This document shows positions 39,401 through 47,232 of a stretch of 64,000 nt of DNA, piece after piece; within the stretch, counting starts at the first letter, position 1; every line of letters starts with the position of its first letter. The notes beneath the pieces were generated by a model that had not been told where the DNA came from, did no database searches, and saw nothing but the letters and a program-made list of their open reading frames with translations. The translations under genes were made by a program, and so were the position numbers. Origin of the DNA: Capilliphycus salinus (lineage in GTDB: Bacteria > Cyanobacteriota > Cyanobacteriia > Cyanobacteriales > Microcoleaceae); contig NZ_CP178543.1 of NCBI RefSeq assembly GCF_047276495.1, positions 3,100,001-3,164,000 of the forward strand, read 5' to 3'.

Positions 39401-39907
39401 AGTTGATTGTTTTTGAACGGTTTCTTCTTCTGGCTTTTGCTCAGATTCTTGTTGTTGAATTGTCGAATCTAATTTACTTTGAACTTCCGTATCTTTCTGT
39501 TCTTCTTCGGGAGATGATTGCTGTTGAATTGTTTCTTCTTCTGGCTTTTGTTCGGATTCTTGTGATTGAATGGTCGAATCTAATTGAGTCTGAACTTCCG
39601 TATCTTTCTGTTCTTCTAAATCTTGAGACTGAGTATCTGTAGCGGCTTCCTTCTGAACTTTCGACTCTTCTATTTCATTCTCCGTTACCCCCTGACGTTG
39701 AACCTCTGGCTGCGTATTTCCCCAAGCCATTTTTGCCGTTGGATTGCCCGTCCGTTCTGCCCGTTGTAGAATTGTTTGTAAGTCAGGCTGTTGGGCTTTT
39801 TGTTGAACGGGTTCGGCAAAGGGACGGTTGGCGAACCGACTCGTTTGCACGGGTGGTGAAGTCGTCGGAGATTGGCTTTTTTGCCGCGAGATAAACTTTT
39901 GAGTCAT
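33446..39907 (-). CDS. giant DUF4157 CIS effector with two candidate toxin modules
   Basis: 2153 residues. N-terminus: degenerate Gln/Glu repeats (EEQKDTEVQTQLDSTIQQQE type). A DUF4157 domain follows, with HELTH at about 430-437 and RFGADFSEVRVHTDSQAAQM; DUF4157 is the hallmark of eCIS-loaded effectors. Then a long Ala/Gln coiled-coil region (about 800-1310), a hydrophobic Gly/Ala stretch (about 1310-1430), and Pro repeats (PETEVKAPETGGK). Linker 1 (DGHEIKVLKDGRVVRCSDC, about 1600) leads module 1 with HVYGSDPAKGDSPYTSF, possibly ADP-ribosyltransferase-like. Linker 2 (NDHEWKQKEDGTWCRFSGKG, about 1930) leads a C-terminal module with GHITQWRDHINN and NNLQPEGQIYN, like HNH/EndoVII GH-E nucleases. 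Module functions are inferred. Confidence 0.8.
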   Translation of the reverse strand: MTQKFISRQKSQSPTTSPPVQTSRFANRPFAEPVQQKAQQPDLQTILQRAERTGNPTAKMAWGNTQPEVQRQGVTENEIEESKVQKEAATDTQSQDLEEQKDTEVQTQLDSTIQSQESEQKPEEETIQQQSSPEEEQKDTEVQSKLDSTIQQQESEQKPEEETVQKQSTPEEEQKDTDVQTQLDSTIQQQESEQKPEEETIQQQESPEEEQKDTEVQTQLDSTIQQQESSQKPEEETVQQQESSQKPEEETVQKQSTPEEEQKNSEVQTKLTVGQPGDKYEQEADNVAAKVMTMPETKTEENTPQSQDVEKEESTVQKQPIAQSITSVQRRLESSVNLKSVRDNKAGKAQVTPSLENRLASEKGGGSLLPEDTRSFMESRFGADFSEVRVHTDSQAAQMNQELGAQAFTHGNDIYFNSGKYDPSSGKGQELLAHELTHTIQQTGGKTAKSNNNSNNKKSSKANKVQMKSMTPLAEPTIQRREETSSEAVQTVPTPSTVEGGTSDLPEATGGETAPSEQTPASSGSTPPSEGGGASSSGSSSIESQLSAELGEVELQTNSPAVQMCPGTQNCTHGNDSQQKGLVQTKQQTPSEDKDKANSTQTDSPNNEETQVVDTAGGTQTKTKPNNSPETEAKQSSPAKNENAPQASQRGLQPQQEKDTNPTKEALQAVDPKQEVQLPQKAQAKENKAQGGNQTKGKEGTGKGAEKGGKTLKDVPEAQALKEATADREKASSNLEGEGNKKATNPETEAEKEQSVADAQKATTKLESTNAEVTQLASMGIKFALPEPQATGEGEKGTVIARKADPSGNSALLEQQRAQADAQASDFLAQAAERVQTITGLGESIPERILAAAENAKAGVMAAVEQQKAVVTAQIVQLRSQAQSEAQAAIAQIQAKYQATAAAIPQTTANARQEIDSEQNTALQTLDEKVDNQTTHIEEVYNQAGEKYRDAGARIGDEALARAEERAKEYESKITGKDDNFWDGPLTDNRNRARANAAREVGKEYKQGLIDEANKQADQVQEGKSKDIETVLQIADQSRETLKNHHQASLESLDTAEQQVLSQVEETQTSLTEAANESLQATLQSLDQQQASQLQLLAGYGERQISVIDRDAQKAIASLQDGVNQAATSLQNALQESQAQLQGIPAPNPDELSAALAEVLGQFDNSVTKVQQQTEQGIAASEQGIAQGGQQVVSGVSTLAQTGLQESMTVVEAAKTTLTNLNQGATDYFNQTQEAFSTTVTDITNSAVQGFNEVTQGIETTFEEVNQNLESGIEKGVSELEEGLRGAFDQMEADIDKYAEEAAAKEEPRGVKVLKGIAKALLVVAVIAVAIVVAPVAIGAVGAVAGALGASAAVASGIGMVVGGAIVGAAAGAVVQMGNNLIDGKPIFEDIGKAVLAGAIGGALGGAGGALGNVLGAAGKLGTGLTQSTAKFGIDVGFDVAGTIAGDLAVGNPITLEGVLIGAGIGAAVHISTENLNKLGKFGQNIEGMQTQSSQVGEQLGTSLGNKIKSGFGGGVDAPPTRDLDVNMPSSKSPETEVKAPETGGKAPETSVKSPQTEVKVPETQVKPPEIDTPNGRTTHKDEPEVEPGVVAKEQMPDGHEIKVLKDGRVVRCSDCQEMDVDPKTEQTSNPQEKLQEAKEAVRIIRQDNDFAALVNHKGKPKSHVAEDGSLVPANPKGSATPLEHVYGSDPAKGDSPYTSFLTEKGGVAKTYGDSEVELDLPQLRADIQSGQLKDVEILTPEQISSAIKSEIDQIATVDINAAIAKGPQGIPEYVASLKISKKKASKLERRLLAYYNTTRDGEYLVKGTIPPTYLNGPYSAKAPDTDVKAPGTQVKTPESELPSGTRSGVDKPSNTQPDADAGTPHGLKSDSDLPMTTKEQEILKNTAPKRGDELTSEELNTELELAGKAESRSINEGEFVEEIKLPNDHEWKQKEDGTWCRFSGKGYCIPPGGQQRRSNRTATRMSTLSSTQGTVDRQSRTRGATRRTTELNELGVQPPRRNLQRQPYQQDIEGTQLWDGISRPAWGDDFEDNYWQNSRHQPNQQHQRREYECIVGPNNQRQYLPRKKDARPGEDIATIGHITQWRDHINNNADGDTFTVEDDAQIWAISRNEAETWYRDPNNLQPEGQIYNSQRARSYTSDPLHQQYVDRE

Positions 39908-40145
39908 GTTTCGCTTCGCTGTTGATTTCAGCCTTTTTCATAGTTTGCCACAATTTCACGCGATCGCCACAAAATTTCTAGACAAATTTTTCAGTTGAAT
40001 TAGAAATCAAAATAGAACCCTTCTCGCCGGACTTTACCCCGGAGGAATAATCCCCAGAGGATGTTTTCCAGTTGACAACAGATCCCAGGAAAAAGTAATA
40101 AGATTTGTTGAGATTCAAGTCTTAACCTAACACAAATTAATCAAA
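39908..40145. other. gap without a recognised feature
   Basis: 238 bp between the effector and PAAR genes. It contains an HIP1-like CGATCGC and Pro/Gly-like GC clusters near 40025-40070, but no ORF or hairpin worth calling. It may hold the promoter of the effector operon. Confidence 0.3.
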
Positions 40146-40619
40146 TCAACCGCCAATTAAAACCGTCGGACAACCGAGTGTAATTGTATTTACAGAAACA
40201 GTTTCTTGAATCATATCTCCCTGGCGACAGGCGGGTAAACCGTTGATTAAAACCGTCGAACTGCCATTAATAACCACACCGTTTGCATGGGGCGGTGGAC
40301 TGGGAGGAACTAACAGCATTTCGCAAAGATGCTGATCGACAGAACCCATTATTTTGACTGCTTTAGAAATTCCTTTTTCCATCTCTTTTAAAGCGTCGGC
40401 GGCGAGGACAGGATTGCTGGTACTTGTTGCTGCGGTAAACTTATTAACAGATATCATAACTTCTGTCATTGCTTTTGCCAATTGTGCGGCACCTGCGGGG
40501 TTTAATCCTCGCCATGCGGGTTTACCTCCAATGAAAACATTAGGACTTCCCAAACCGGGTTTTAGAACCGTACCGTGTGCTGTCATATCTCCCAACCGTG
40601 CCGCAGGTTTACCGACCAT
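40146..40619 (-). CDS. PAAR-domain spike tip protein (Pvc10 type)
   Basis: A 157-residue protein: KPAARLGDMTAHGTVLKPGL and SPNVFIGGKPAWRG at the N-terminus, HANGVVINGSSTVLINGLPA and CRQGDMIQETV at the C-terminus, with a helical insert at about 45-100 between the halves. PAAR proteins cap the VgrG spike with a metal-bound cone. A strong AAGGAGG ribosome site lies 5 nt before the ATG. It follows the AAA+ gene by 34 nt. Confidence 0.92.
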   Translation of the reverse strand: MVGKPAARLGDMTAHGTVLKPGLGSPNVFIGGKPAWRGLNPAGAAQLAKAMTEVMISVNKFTAATSTSNPVLAADALKEMEKGISKAVKIMGSVDQHLCEMLLVPPSPPPHANGVVINGSSTVLINGLPACRQGDMIQETVSVNTITLGCPTVLIGG

Positions 40620-40653
40620 AAATCCTCCTTTTATTTCAGGTAAAATGTGATAA

Positions 40654-42642
40654 CTAAACCCAACCTCTGATTTCGGTTTCTGTTAGGGGTTGCTCTAGTT
40701 TAGCATATTCGCTCTCTGTTGCTTTTAATAAATGTGTCATTGCAATCGGTTTACCTTCGTCGGCTGCTAAAAATGCGGCATTGAGGGCAATATTGCGGAT
40801 ATTTCCTCCCGATATATTCAACTTTGCAAGTTTCTTAATATTCAAGTCTTCTGTGGGCGTATCTTTGGGGAAAATTCGCCGCCAAATTTCGGCCCGTTGG
40901 TTAATATCCGGCAGGGGAAACTTGACAACAAACCGAATTCTTCGCATAAATGCCGTATCGATGGAATCTTTTAAATTTGTTGTTAAAATTGCCAATCCTT
41001 GATAAGCTTCCATGCGTTGCAACAGATAACTTACTTCTAAATTAGCATAGCGATCGCGACTATCTTTTACTTCGCTTCGTTTCCCAAATAATGAATCTGC
41101 TTCGTCAAAAAGTAAAATCACACCTCCGGTTTCTGCCGCATCAAAAACCCGCCTTAAATTCTTCTCGGTTTCGCCAATATATTTGCTAACAACTGTACTC
41201 AAATCTATTTTATAGAGATCTAACTTTAATTCACCCGCCAAAACCTCAGCCGCCATTGTTTTTCCGGTGCCGCTTGCCCCCGCAAATAAAGCGCTAATTC
41301 CCAATCCCCTGGCGCCTTTTTTAGCAAATCCCCAACGTTCATAAACGGTCATTCGCTGTCGAACATGGCTGGAAATCGTTTGAAGAATATGTTGTTGAGT
41401 TTGGGGTAAAACTAAATCTTCCCAACTCGCAGAAGCTTCAATTCTTTGGGCTAATTCATCCAATTTGGGTCGCGCCTGAATTCTACAAATATTCCAAAGA
41501 TTGTCAGAATTCATGGTATAATTTTCTTGGGATTTAATTTGAAAACAGGCGGCTTGAATATCGGTGGAACTGAGATTAAATTGAGAAACCAATTGATCGA
41601 CAAATCCATTTGTACTTTCTGCGGATTTTCCCAGCGCTTGGTTCCAAAGTTCTCGCTGTTCGTTTGAGGTGGGTTTGTTCACATCAAAGGTGATTATCGG
41701 GCGATATTGTGGCGGTTGTCTATCCTGAGAAGTGATAATGAGAGGGGTAGAAATTTGTTCGAGAATTAACGCGATAGCATTTTCTTTGGCGGTGTCTATT
41801 GTATCGGTTTGATCGGCATCTAATAATAAAACCGCTCGGCTTAAAATTGCCTCCCGTTCCCAAAGTTCTATAAACTGATGCAAGTCGTTTAAACTGGTGG
41901 GAATGGCATGGGTAGAAAGGCTAAAAAGATTGAATCCCAACCGATGACAAACTTGAGTTGCTATTGCTCGTTTTCCCACCCGTTCGTTACCACAAAGTTG
42001 AATAACGGGTAATTCTAATTTTTCAATTTCTAGAGAAGGTTTCTCTGCTTTTATCCAAGTTTCGGTAATCGTTTCAGCTAATTTTTGATGAGATTCTACG
42101 AAGGTTTGGCTAACCGAAACCAACTTAACGATGCCAACTAACCGCTTATCTAACTGATGGGTTCCGACGAGATAATGCAGAATTCTTTCATCAATTCTTA
42201 ACGGACTATTTGCCAAAGAATTTCCCGCCCCCACTTCGATTAAATTCCACCGTCTCAGGGGAGATTCCGGCGCGATCGCTTTCCAGTTTGGCTTTTCAAA
42301 AAGGGTTTGTGCTAAACTAAATGTGGGATAACTATGTTGAGAATCAATTTGAGCCGCAGCGCACAATGAAGACCAGATTGGATCGAGTTCCATTCCCAAA
42401 CAGAGTAATAAAATTTCCCGTTCAAAGTCGGATAAATTAAAATGTTTGCCAAGTTGATCGAGGGCGAAAGGTTTATCTAAATTTTGGGAATTAATTTGCT
42501 GTGTTGGCTGATTTTCCTCCTCAAAGGTTTGATTTTGAAGGTAGGAAATCTGACGGTTTAAAGCTTGACGAACTTGGTTCAAAGCTATCATTAAAACCTG
42601 GGCGTTGGCGGTGTACCAGTCGGGGAAGTCAGGAGAATTCAT
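40654..42642 (-). CDS. CIS-associated AAA+ ATPase (Pvc15 type)
   Basis: A 662-residue protein. The C-terminal AAA+ module has Walker A in ALFAGASGTGKTMAAEVLA, Walker B in VILLFDEADSLFG, sensor LAILTTNLKDSIDTAFMRR and the arginine-finger region. The N-terminal half contains a degenerate first AAA-like domain (LPVIQLCGNERVGKRA, then RAVLLLDADQTD). In PVC/Afp-type systems this ATPase is needed for effector loading or assembly, not for firing. Its start overlaps the DUF4255 stop by 4 nt. Confidence 0.92.
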   Translation of the reverse strand: MNSPDFPDWYTANAQVLMIALNQVRQALNRQISYLQNQTFEEENQPTQQINSQNLDKPFALDQLGKHFNLSDFEREILLLCLGMELDPIWSSLCAAAQIDSQHSYPTFSLAQTLFEKPNWKAIAPESPLRRWNLIEVGAGNSLANSPLRIDERILHYLVGTHQLDKRLVGIVKLVSVSQTFVESHQKLAETITETWIKAEKPSLEIEKLELPVIQLCGNERVGKRAIATQVCHRLGFNLFSLSTHAIPTSLNDLHQFIELWEREAILSRAVLLLDADQTDTIDTAKENAIALILEQISTPLIITSQDRQPPQYRPIITFDVNKPTSNEQRELWNQALGKSAESTNGFVDQLVSQFNLSSTDIQAACFQIKSQENYTMNSDNLWNICRIQARPKLDELAQRIEASASWEDLVLPQTQQHILQTISSHVRQRMTVYERWGFAKKGARGLGISALFAGASGTGKTMAAEVLAGELKLDLYKIDLSTVVSKYIGETEKNLRRVFDAAETGGVILLFDEADSLFGKRSEVKDSRDRYANLEVSYLLQRMEAYQGLAILTTNLKDSIDTAFMRRIRFVVKFPLPDINQRAEIWRRIFPKDTPTEDLNIKKLAKLNISGGNIRNIALNAAFLAADEGKPIAMTHLLKATESEYAKLEQPLTETEIRGWV

Positions 42643-43889
42643 AGGACGTGTAGAATAGGGCCTGAATATCTATCATTATCCACAGTTAAGAGACTTTCTG
42701 CACCATCAATTTGCACTCTCACCAGATAGTCTCCGAGTTTGACATTTTCCAGTGAAAACGTCAAAGTATGACTGTTGCGAGTTCGTCGTTTTGCAGAAAA
42801 AATGTAGGATTGTGAGTTTTGATCGGAGATACCATTGAGTAATAAAAATGCTCGCTGTTTGAATCCAACTCTCAAATCTACCTGAATTTCTATCTCTCCC
42901 GAGTAGAGATTATCTTCTATTTCTTCTAAATCTATCTCCTCCGAATTAATCGTAATTGTCGGACGCAAAATCAAAGGAATAACGTTCGATTCGAGGGTTC
43001 GATTTGAATTTGAACTTAAACGATCTCGAATGAAATGCACCACCTGCAAACCCTGTAATCCCGCTCTCAAACTGTTGAATTCTTGAGAAGATAAAGCAGA
43101 AATTTGTAGGGTAATTTGAGTATCGGTGATGTCTTGAGGAACGACTCGGGCGCCTCCAATATGAATCCGGGTTTGCTCTCCGAGAAGTTGTTTTCCTAGA
43201 ATATTTAAAGTGCTGTTTGCGGTGATGGGTTGGTTGATTCCGTTTGAGGGTTCAATCTGTTCGATTGTTGGTTGATTTGGAACTGCATAAAATTGACGCG
43301 ATCGCACGGGTAAGGGTGCTTTTCCGGGTTTTCTTCCCTCAATTAAAACGGCTGTGGCTTGAAAGCCAAAGGAGAGAGAATAGGGAAGTTGAAAAAAGAT
43401 TGACCAAAGACGGGATAATTCTTCTGTGGTCATCGGAACCGGAATAAACTGCACCAATTGTACTTGTTCATCTAGAGTTGATGGAGCCAGAAAAGGGAAA
43501 GAATTGCTGTTAACAACTCGGTCGATCATTTCCGGCGTAATAATCGGTTGATCGACTATGGTTTGAATCGCACTCCCTAACAAACGCTGCGGTTCGAGTT
43601 CTTGTTCGTTGCCATAAAAGGTTAATAAATAATACAAATCCAGTCCGGCTTGAGCCTGTTTAATTAGATTATCTTTGGGACGGCGAGTGCGTAAATCTGC
43701 ATTCCGCCATGCGGGATTAGGAGAAGCTTGATAGAGAAAAATATTAATCCCGGTATCGGGAACCCCACTCCCCGCATTGTCAGGACGAATTGTTGTTACT
43801 CTGGCCCCGGGAACATCATTGGCGATGCCTGTCTGTAACATTTGCTGCAAAATAGCGGTAACGGTAGCGATCGCCAGATAATTACTCAT
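42639..43889 (-). CDS. DUF4255 protein (Pvc16-type tail terminator)
   Basis: A 416-residue protein. The N-terminal 200 residues are the DUF4255 domain: AIATVTAILQQMLQTGIAND, TGINIFLYQASPNPAWRNAD and LDLYYLLTFYGNEQELEPQR. The C-terminus adds an Ig/TIG-like domain (ANSTLNILGKQLLGEQTRIH) and a second beta-rich part. In PVC and Afp this protein caps the distal end of the tube and sheath. First gene of the minus block ending at 31669, and divergent from the sheath gene. Confidence 0.88.
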   Translation of the reverse strand: MSNYLAIATVTAILQQMLQTGIANDVPGARVTTIRPDNAGSGVPDTGINIFLYQASPNPAWRNADLRTRRPKDNLIKQAQAGLDLYYLLTFYGNEQELEPQRLLGSAIQTIVDQPIITPEMIDRVVNSNSFPFLAPSTLDEQVQLVQFIPVPMTTEELSRLWSIFFQLPYSLSFGFQATAVLIEGRKPGKAPLPVRSRQFYAVPNQPTIEQIEPSNGINQPITANSTLNILGKQLLGEQTRIHIGGARVVPQDITDTQITLQISALSSQEFNSLRAGLQGLQVVHFIRDRLSSNSNRTLESNVIPLILRPTITINSEEIDLEEIEDNLYSGEIEIQVDLRVGFKQRAFLLLNGISDQNSQSYIFSAKRRTRNSHTLTFSLENVKLGDYLVRVQIDGAESLLTVDNDRYSGPILHVL

Positions 43890-44131
43890 GGGTTTTGCAG
43901 TGTGCGCTTCGGTTTGACAAAAGAATATCGAAAATCAGTCATAAACTTCGGAAAATCATAACTTAATCCTTCGATCGCATTGGAAATAAATCTTAAACAA
44001 AATTAACTTAAACTTTACTAAATTTCTACAATAATTATTTCATTTTTTGATCGAATCGATCTATCATTAAGTCACTTAAAGTTTACTGACACAATTGCAC
44101 ACAATTGAAGACTCGTTAAGGAGACTTCCTC
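43890..44131. promoter_or_regulatory. divergent region with a duplicated 14-bp box
   Basis: AT-rich gap between the DUF4255 gene (minus) and the sheath gene (plus). The 14-mers ACTTAAACTTTACT (44006-44019) and ACTTAAAGTTTACT (44074-44087) differ at one base and lie 68 bp apart. An AAGGAGA ribosome site precedes the sheath ATG. The boxes could be an operator pair. Confidence 0.4.
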
Positions 44132-45805
44132 ATGGCTCGTCTAGATTACTTTGCGCCGGGTGTATACGTCGAAGAGATAGAGCGAGGTAGTCGCCCCATC
44201 CAAGGGGTAACTATGAATGTCGCAGGATTTGTTGGGTTTACCGAAGATATTCGCGGGGATGCCCAACTGTTTGAACCTCAACTGATCACAGACTGGACTC
44301 AGTATCTAGAATACTTTGGAAAACCCGGTTCCGACGGGTTTACCGATTTTGGGGCTTATCTGCCTTTTGCGGTGAGGGGATGGTTTGATAATGGCGGGGG
44401 TCGCTGCTGGGTCGTGAGTATCGGCACCCAACTTCCCCACACAGCCGGGAAAAAGCCCCAGGTGGAGGAAAATCTCACCACTACAAGCATTACAACCGTC
44501 AGTCAACGGCCCTCCCTCGCCTTTCGGATGAAGCCGGAACAGGTGGAAAACGGACGGATTAACGTCATCGTCGAACCGGACGAACCCCGGCCCTCGGATA
44601 ACCCCGACGAGGAACCTTTTGATACCGGCGAATATTTCAAAGTCACTTTGAGACAGGGCGAAGATATTCTCTCGACTCACAGACATTTGTCGATGAGTCC
44701 GGAACCGGAAGCGGGAACATTTGTGGAGACGGCGTTTCAAGAGTCTCCTTTTTTAGAAATAGAAATTAAAGCCACAGAAGGACTGCCTTTGTCTCGTCGT
44801 CCGGCGAATGGAATTTATGAAATTAGTACGCCTCCTGAAGTGTATCCGACCGATCAGCTTTACCGCAAAACTTACGGTGGGCGCAACAATCGGACGGGGA
44901 TTCAAGGGTTATTTGAAATTGATGAGGTGGCGATTATTGCCTGTCCGGATTTAATGTTAGCTTATCAGCAGGGTTTGTTGAATTTAGAACAGGTTCACAG
45001 CCTCATGGAAATGATGATGACGAACTGCGAAAATTCGGCACCGAGTCCTCCTTTTCGGATGGTTGTATTGGACCCGCCTCCTGTTAAAGTTAGGAGAGGA
45101 AATAGCCCGGTTTCTCCCGAACAAAATAAACCCCAAGATGTTGCCGAATGGCTGAATCAATTCGGCCGGCGTTCTCAATTTTCGGCGTTATATTATCCCT
45201 GGCTGAAAGTTCCCAATCCCCGAGATAATGGCAAGGGAATTTATGTTCCTCCCTGCGGTCATATGATGGGAATTTGGAGTCAAACTGATGAAACCAGAGG
45301 GGTATACAAAGCACCCGCTAATGTGACGCCGCGTGGGGTGATTGGTTTGGCTTATGATACGAACTTCCGCGAACAAGAATTACTGAACCCCAAAGGAATT
45401 AATTGTGTTCGCAAGTTTCCCAACCGAGGAATTCAAGTTTGGGGCGCCCGAACTTTGGTTGAACCGGATAATGTTTTGTGGCGTTATATTAGTGTTCGTC
45501 GTTTGATGAGCTACATTGAAAAATCAATTGAACTGGGAACGCAATGGGTTGTTTTTGAACCGAATGATGAAGATCTTTGGGCGCGAGTTCGACGAACGGT
45601 TAATAACTTTCTCGAACGAATTTGGCGGGAAGGTGCGCTGTTTGGAAGTTCTCCCGAAGAAGCTTTTTATGTTAAGTGCGATGGAGATCTTAATACAGAA
45701 GAAACCATGAGACTGGGGATATTGTACATTGAAGTTGGGGTTCGTCCGGTTCGTCCGGCTGAGTTTGTTGTTTTTCGAGTTAGTCAATGGGCGCCCAATC
45801 AATAA
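44132..45805 (+). CDS. contractile tail sheath protein
   Basis: A 557-residue protein with a classic sheath start, ARLDYFAPGVYVEEIERGSR and PIQGVTMNVAGFVGFTEDIR. The conserved C-terminal core includes GIYVPPCGHMMGIWSQTDET, GVYKAPANVTPRGVIGL and the handshake region INCVRKFPNRGIQVWGARTL, LMSYIEKSIELGTQWVVFEP. The middle (about 110-240) is a variable outer domain. It polymerises around the tube and contracts on firing. One sheath gene is present, whereas PVC and Afp have several. First gene of the plus-strand structural operon. Confidence 0.95.
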   Translation: MARLDYFAPGVYVEEIERGSRPIQGVTMNVAGFVGFTEDIRGDAQLFEPQLITDWTQYLEYFGKPGSDGFTDFGAYLPFAVRGWFDNGGGRCWVVSIGTQLPHTAGKKPQVEENLTTTSITTVSQRPSLAFRMKPEQVENGRINVIVEPDEPRPSDNPDEEPFDTGEYFKVTLRQGEDILSTHRHLSMSPEPEAGTFVETAFQESPFLEIEIKATEGLPLSRRPANGIYEISTPPEVYPTDQLYRKTYGGRNNRTGIQGLFEIDEVAIIACPDLMLAYQQGLLNLEQVHSLMEMMMTNCENSAPSPPFRMVVLDPPPVKVRRGNSPVSPEQNKPQDVAEWLNQFGRRSQFSALYYPWLKVPNPRDNGKGIYVPPCGHMMGIWSQTDETRGVYKAPANVTPRGVIGLAYDTNFREQELLNPKGINCVRKFPNRGIQVWGARTLVEPDNVLWRYISVRRLMSYIEKSIELGTQWVVFEPNDEDLWARVRRTVNNFLERIWREGALFGSSPEEAFYVKCDGDLNTEETMRLGILYIEVGVRPVRPAEFVVFRVSQWAPNQ

Positions 45806-45871
45806 TAATTGATCGGGTTGAATTTTGGCTTTGGATTGATCGTTCACAAATTGCGTTAAGGGGTTAAAAAA

Positions 45872-46330
45872 ATGGCTGAACTTCTGACGGCTTGTAAGTT
45901 TTATTTCGAGGCTGATGGAGTCACGGAAAAACAAATTTTAGAAGTTGGGGGTTTATCTGTTGAGTCTCCCGTAGCGGGAGATGCGGGGGTTTTGGGTTCA
46001 TCAAAGGGCGGTACAAAAACTCGCCAAGCCACTCCCACGAGCGAAAAGTTTTCTAAAGTAACGGTCAAGGTTGTTGCGACAACGGATAAAGATCTTTATA
46101 TCTGGTATAAAGATTGTAATACCAATGATGGCGGCGCTTCCACTTGGAATAGCAACCGCAAAGCCGCATCAGTTACGGCTTACGATCAGGCGGGTGGTAT
46201 GCAAGCGCGTTGGGAAATTAAAAATGCTTATCCCTGCAAGTATGAAGGCCCCAAATTTGCCGCAGGGGATACAAATATGGCAAATGAAACGTTAGAATTG
46301 GTTCACGAAGGTATTGAACGAGTGCAATAG
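45872..46330 (+). CDS. CIS inner tube protein 1
   Basis: A 152-residue gp19/Hcp-fold protein: LLTACKFYFEADGVTEKQIL, EVGGLSVESP, SEKFSKVTVKVVATTDKDLY and a C-terminal ANETLELVHEGIERV. Main tube candidate, placed directly after the sheath as in most eCIS. AAGGGG precedes the ATG. The next gene is a divergent paralogue, suggesting mixed or staged tube rings. Confidence 0.92.
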   Translation: MAELLTACKFYFEADGVTEKQILEVGGLSVESPVAGDAGVLGSSKGGTKTRQATPTSEKFSKVTVKVVATTDKDLYIWYKDCNTNDGGASTWNSNRKAASVTAYDQAGGMQARWEIKNAYPCKYEGPKFAAGDTNMANETLELVHEGIERVQ

Positions 46331-46364
46331 TTAATTGAGCAGATTATTCATTGAATAAATAACA

Positions 46365-46850
46365 ATGGCAACATTTCCCGAACTGCTCACTGCTTCTCGA
46401 TTTTATCTCGAACTCAAACTCGAAGGAAGTCAGGAACCCGTTGATGCGACGTTTCTCGAATGTCGGGGGTTTAAACGCACTCAGGAGGTCATCGAATTTT
46501 GTGAGGTTACACCCCAACAATGGGGAAGTAAACCCGCTAAATATGGTCGGGTGATTCGCACAAAAGTTCCCGGTAATTCTAAGACGGAAAATATTATTTT
46601 GCGGCGAGGAATGACCAATTCAAAAACGCTTTGGAAGTGGTTCAATGCTGTTGAAGAAGGGAACTGGGCGAAACAGTTGCGCGATGGTTCTCTAACAATA
46701 TACAATCAATCAGGTCAAGAACAAGCTCGGTTTCAATTTAGAGGCGCCTGGCCAACTCGTTACAGTGCGATGGATGTCAGCGCAGGCAGTAGCGAGATCG
46801 AAATTGAGGAATTAGAATTAGCTGTTGAAACCTTGACGCGAAGTCTATAG
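46365..46850 (+). CDS. CIS inner tube protein 2
   Basis: A 161-residue gp19-fold protein: LLTASRFYLELKLEGSQEPV, DATFLECRGFKRTQEVIEF, NIILRRGMTNSKTLWKWFNA and a C-terminal SSEIEIEELELAVETLTRSL. The start segment PELLTASRFYLEL closely parallels tube protein 1 (ELLTACKFYFEA), so the pair arose by duplication. Probably the adaptor ring near the baseplate or a second shaft subunit. Confidence 0.92.
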   Translation: MATFPELLTASRFYLELKLEGSQEPVDATFLECRGFKRTQEVIEFCEVTPQQWGSKPAKYGRVIRTKVPGNSKTENIILRRGMTNSKTLWKWFNAVEEGNWAKQLRDGSLTIYNQSGQEQARFQFRGAWPTRYSAMDVSAGSSEIEIEELELAVETLTRSL

Positions 46851-46856
46851 ATTCTA

Positions 46857-47147
46857 ATGTTGCAAACCGAGTTTGAGTTTACTTTACCCAAAGGTTATTT
46901 AGACACTGATGGCAATGTTCATCGCATTGGGATGATGCGTTTGGCAAAAGCAATTGATGAAATTGTTCCCCTGCGCGACCCCCGCGTGAAGTCAAATCCC
47001 GCTTATGCGACGGTGTTAATTTTGTCGAGAGTTGTGACTCGTCTCGGTGCGTTAGAGGAGGTGAATTCTGCTATTATTGAGAACTTATATGCCTGTGATT
47101 TGGACTTTTTAATTAAGTTTTATCGCCAGATTAATGAATTAGAATAA
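46857..47147 (+). CDS. phage tail assembly chaperone-like protein, copy 1
   Basis: A 96-residue protein: EFEFTLPKGYLDTDGNVHRI, GMMRLAKAIDEIVPLRDPRV, TVLILSRVVTRLG and NLYACDLDFLIKFYRQINE. It is the short paralogue of the 47233 product (shared TLPKG, H R.G.MRLA, LSRV.T.LG, L...DL..L...Y..IN). Related tail genes encode assembly chaperones that coat the tape measure. It lacks the CxxC extension of copy 2. Confidence 0.72.
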   Translation: MLQTEFEFTLPKGYLDTDGNVHRIGMMRLAKAIDEIVPLRDPRVKSNPAYATVLILSRVVTRLGALEEVNSAIIENLYACDLDFLIKFYRQINELE

Positions 47148-47232
47148 AGTCATTTAAGCTTTCAAAACTTACAATAAATATCCCAATTTTGTACGACAAA
47201 TCATTATAATTAAGAAAAATCTAAAATTTGGC

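Noticed and set aside
34059..39642. Many plus-strand ORFs of 60-170 residues opposite the giant effector gene
   Set aside because: They are antisense shadows of repetitive, biased codons (Gln/Glu- and Gly/Ala-rich DNA); none has a ribosome site or a recognisable motif.
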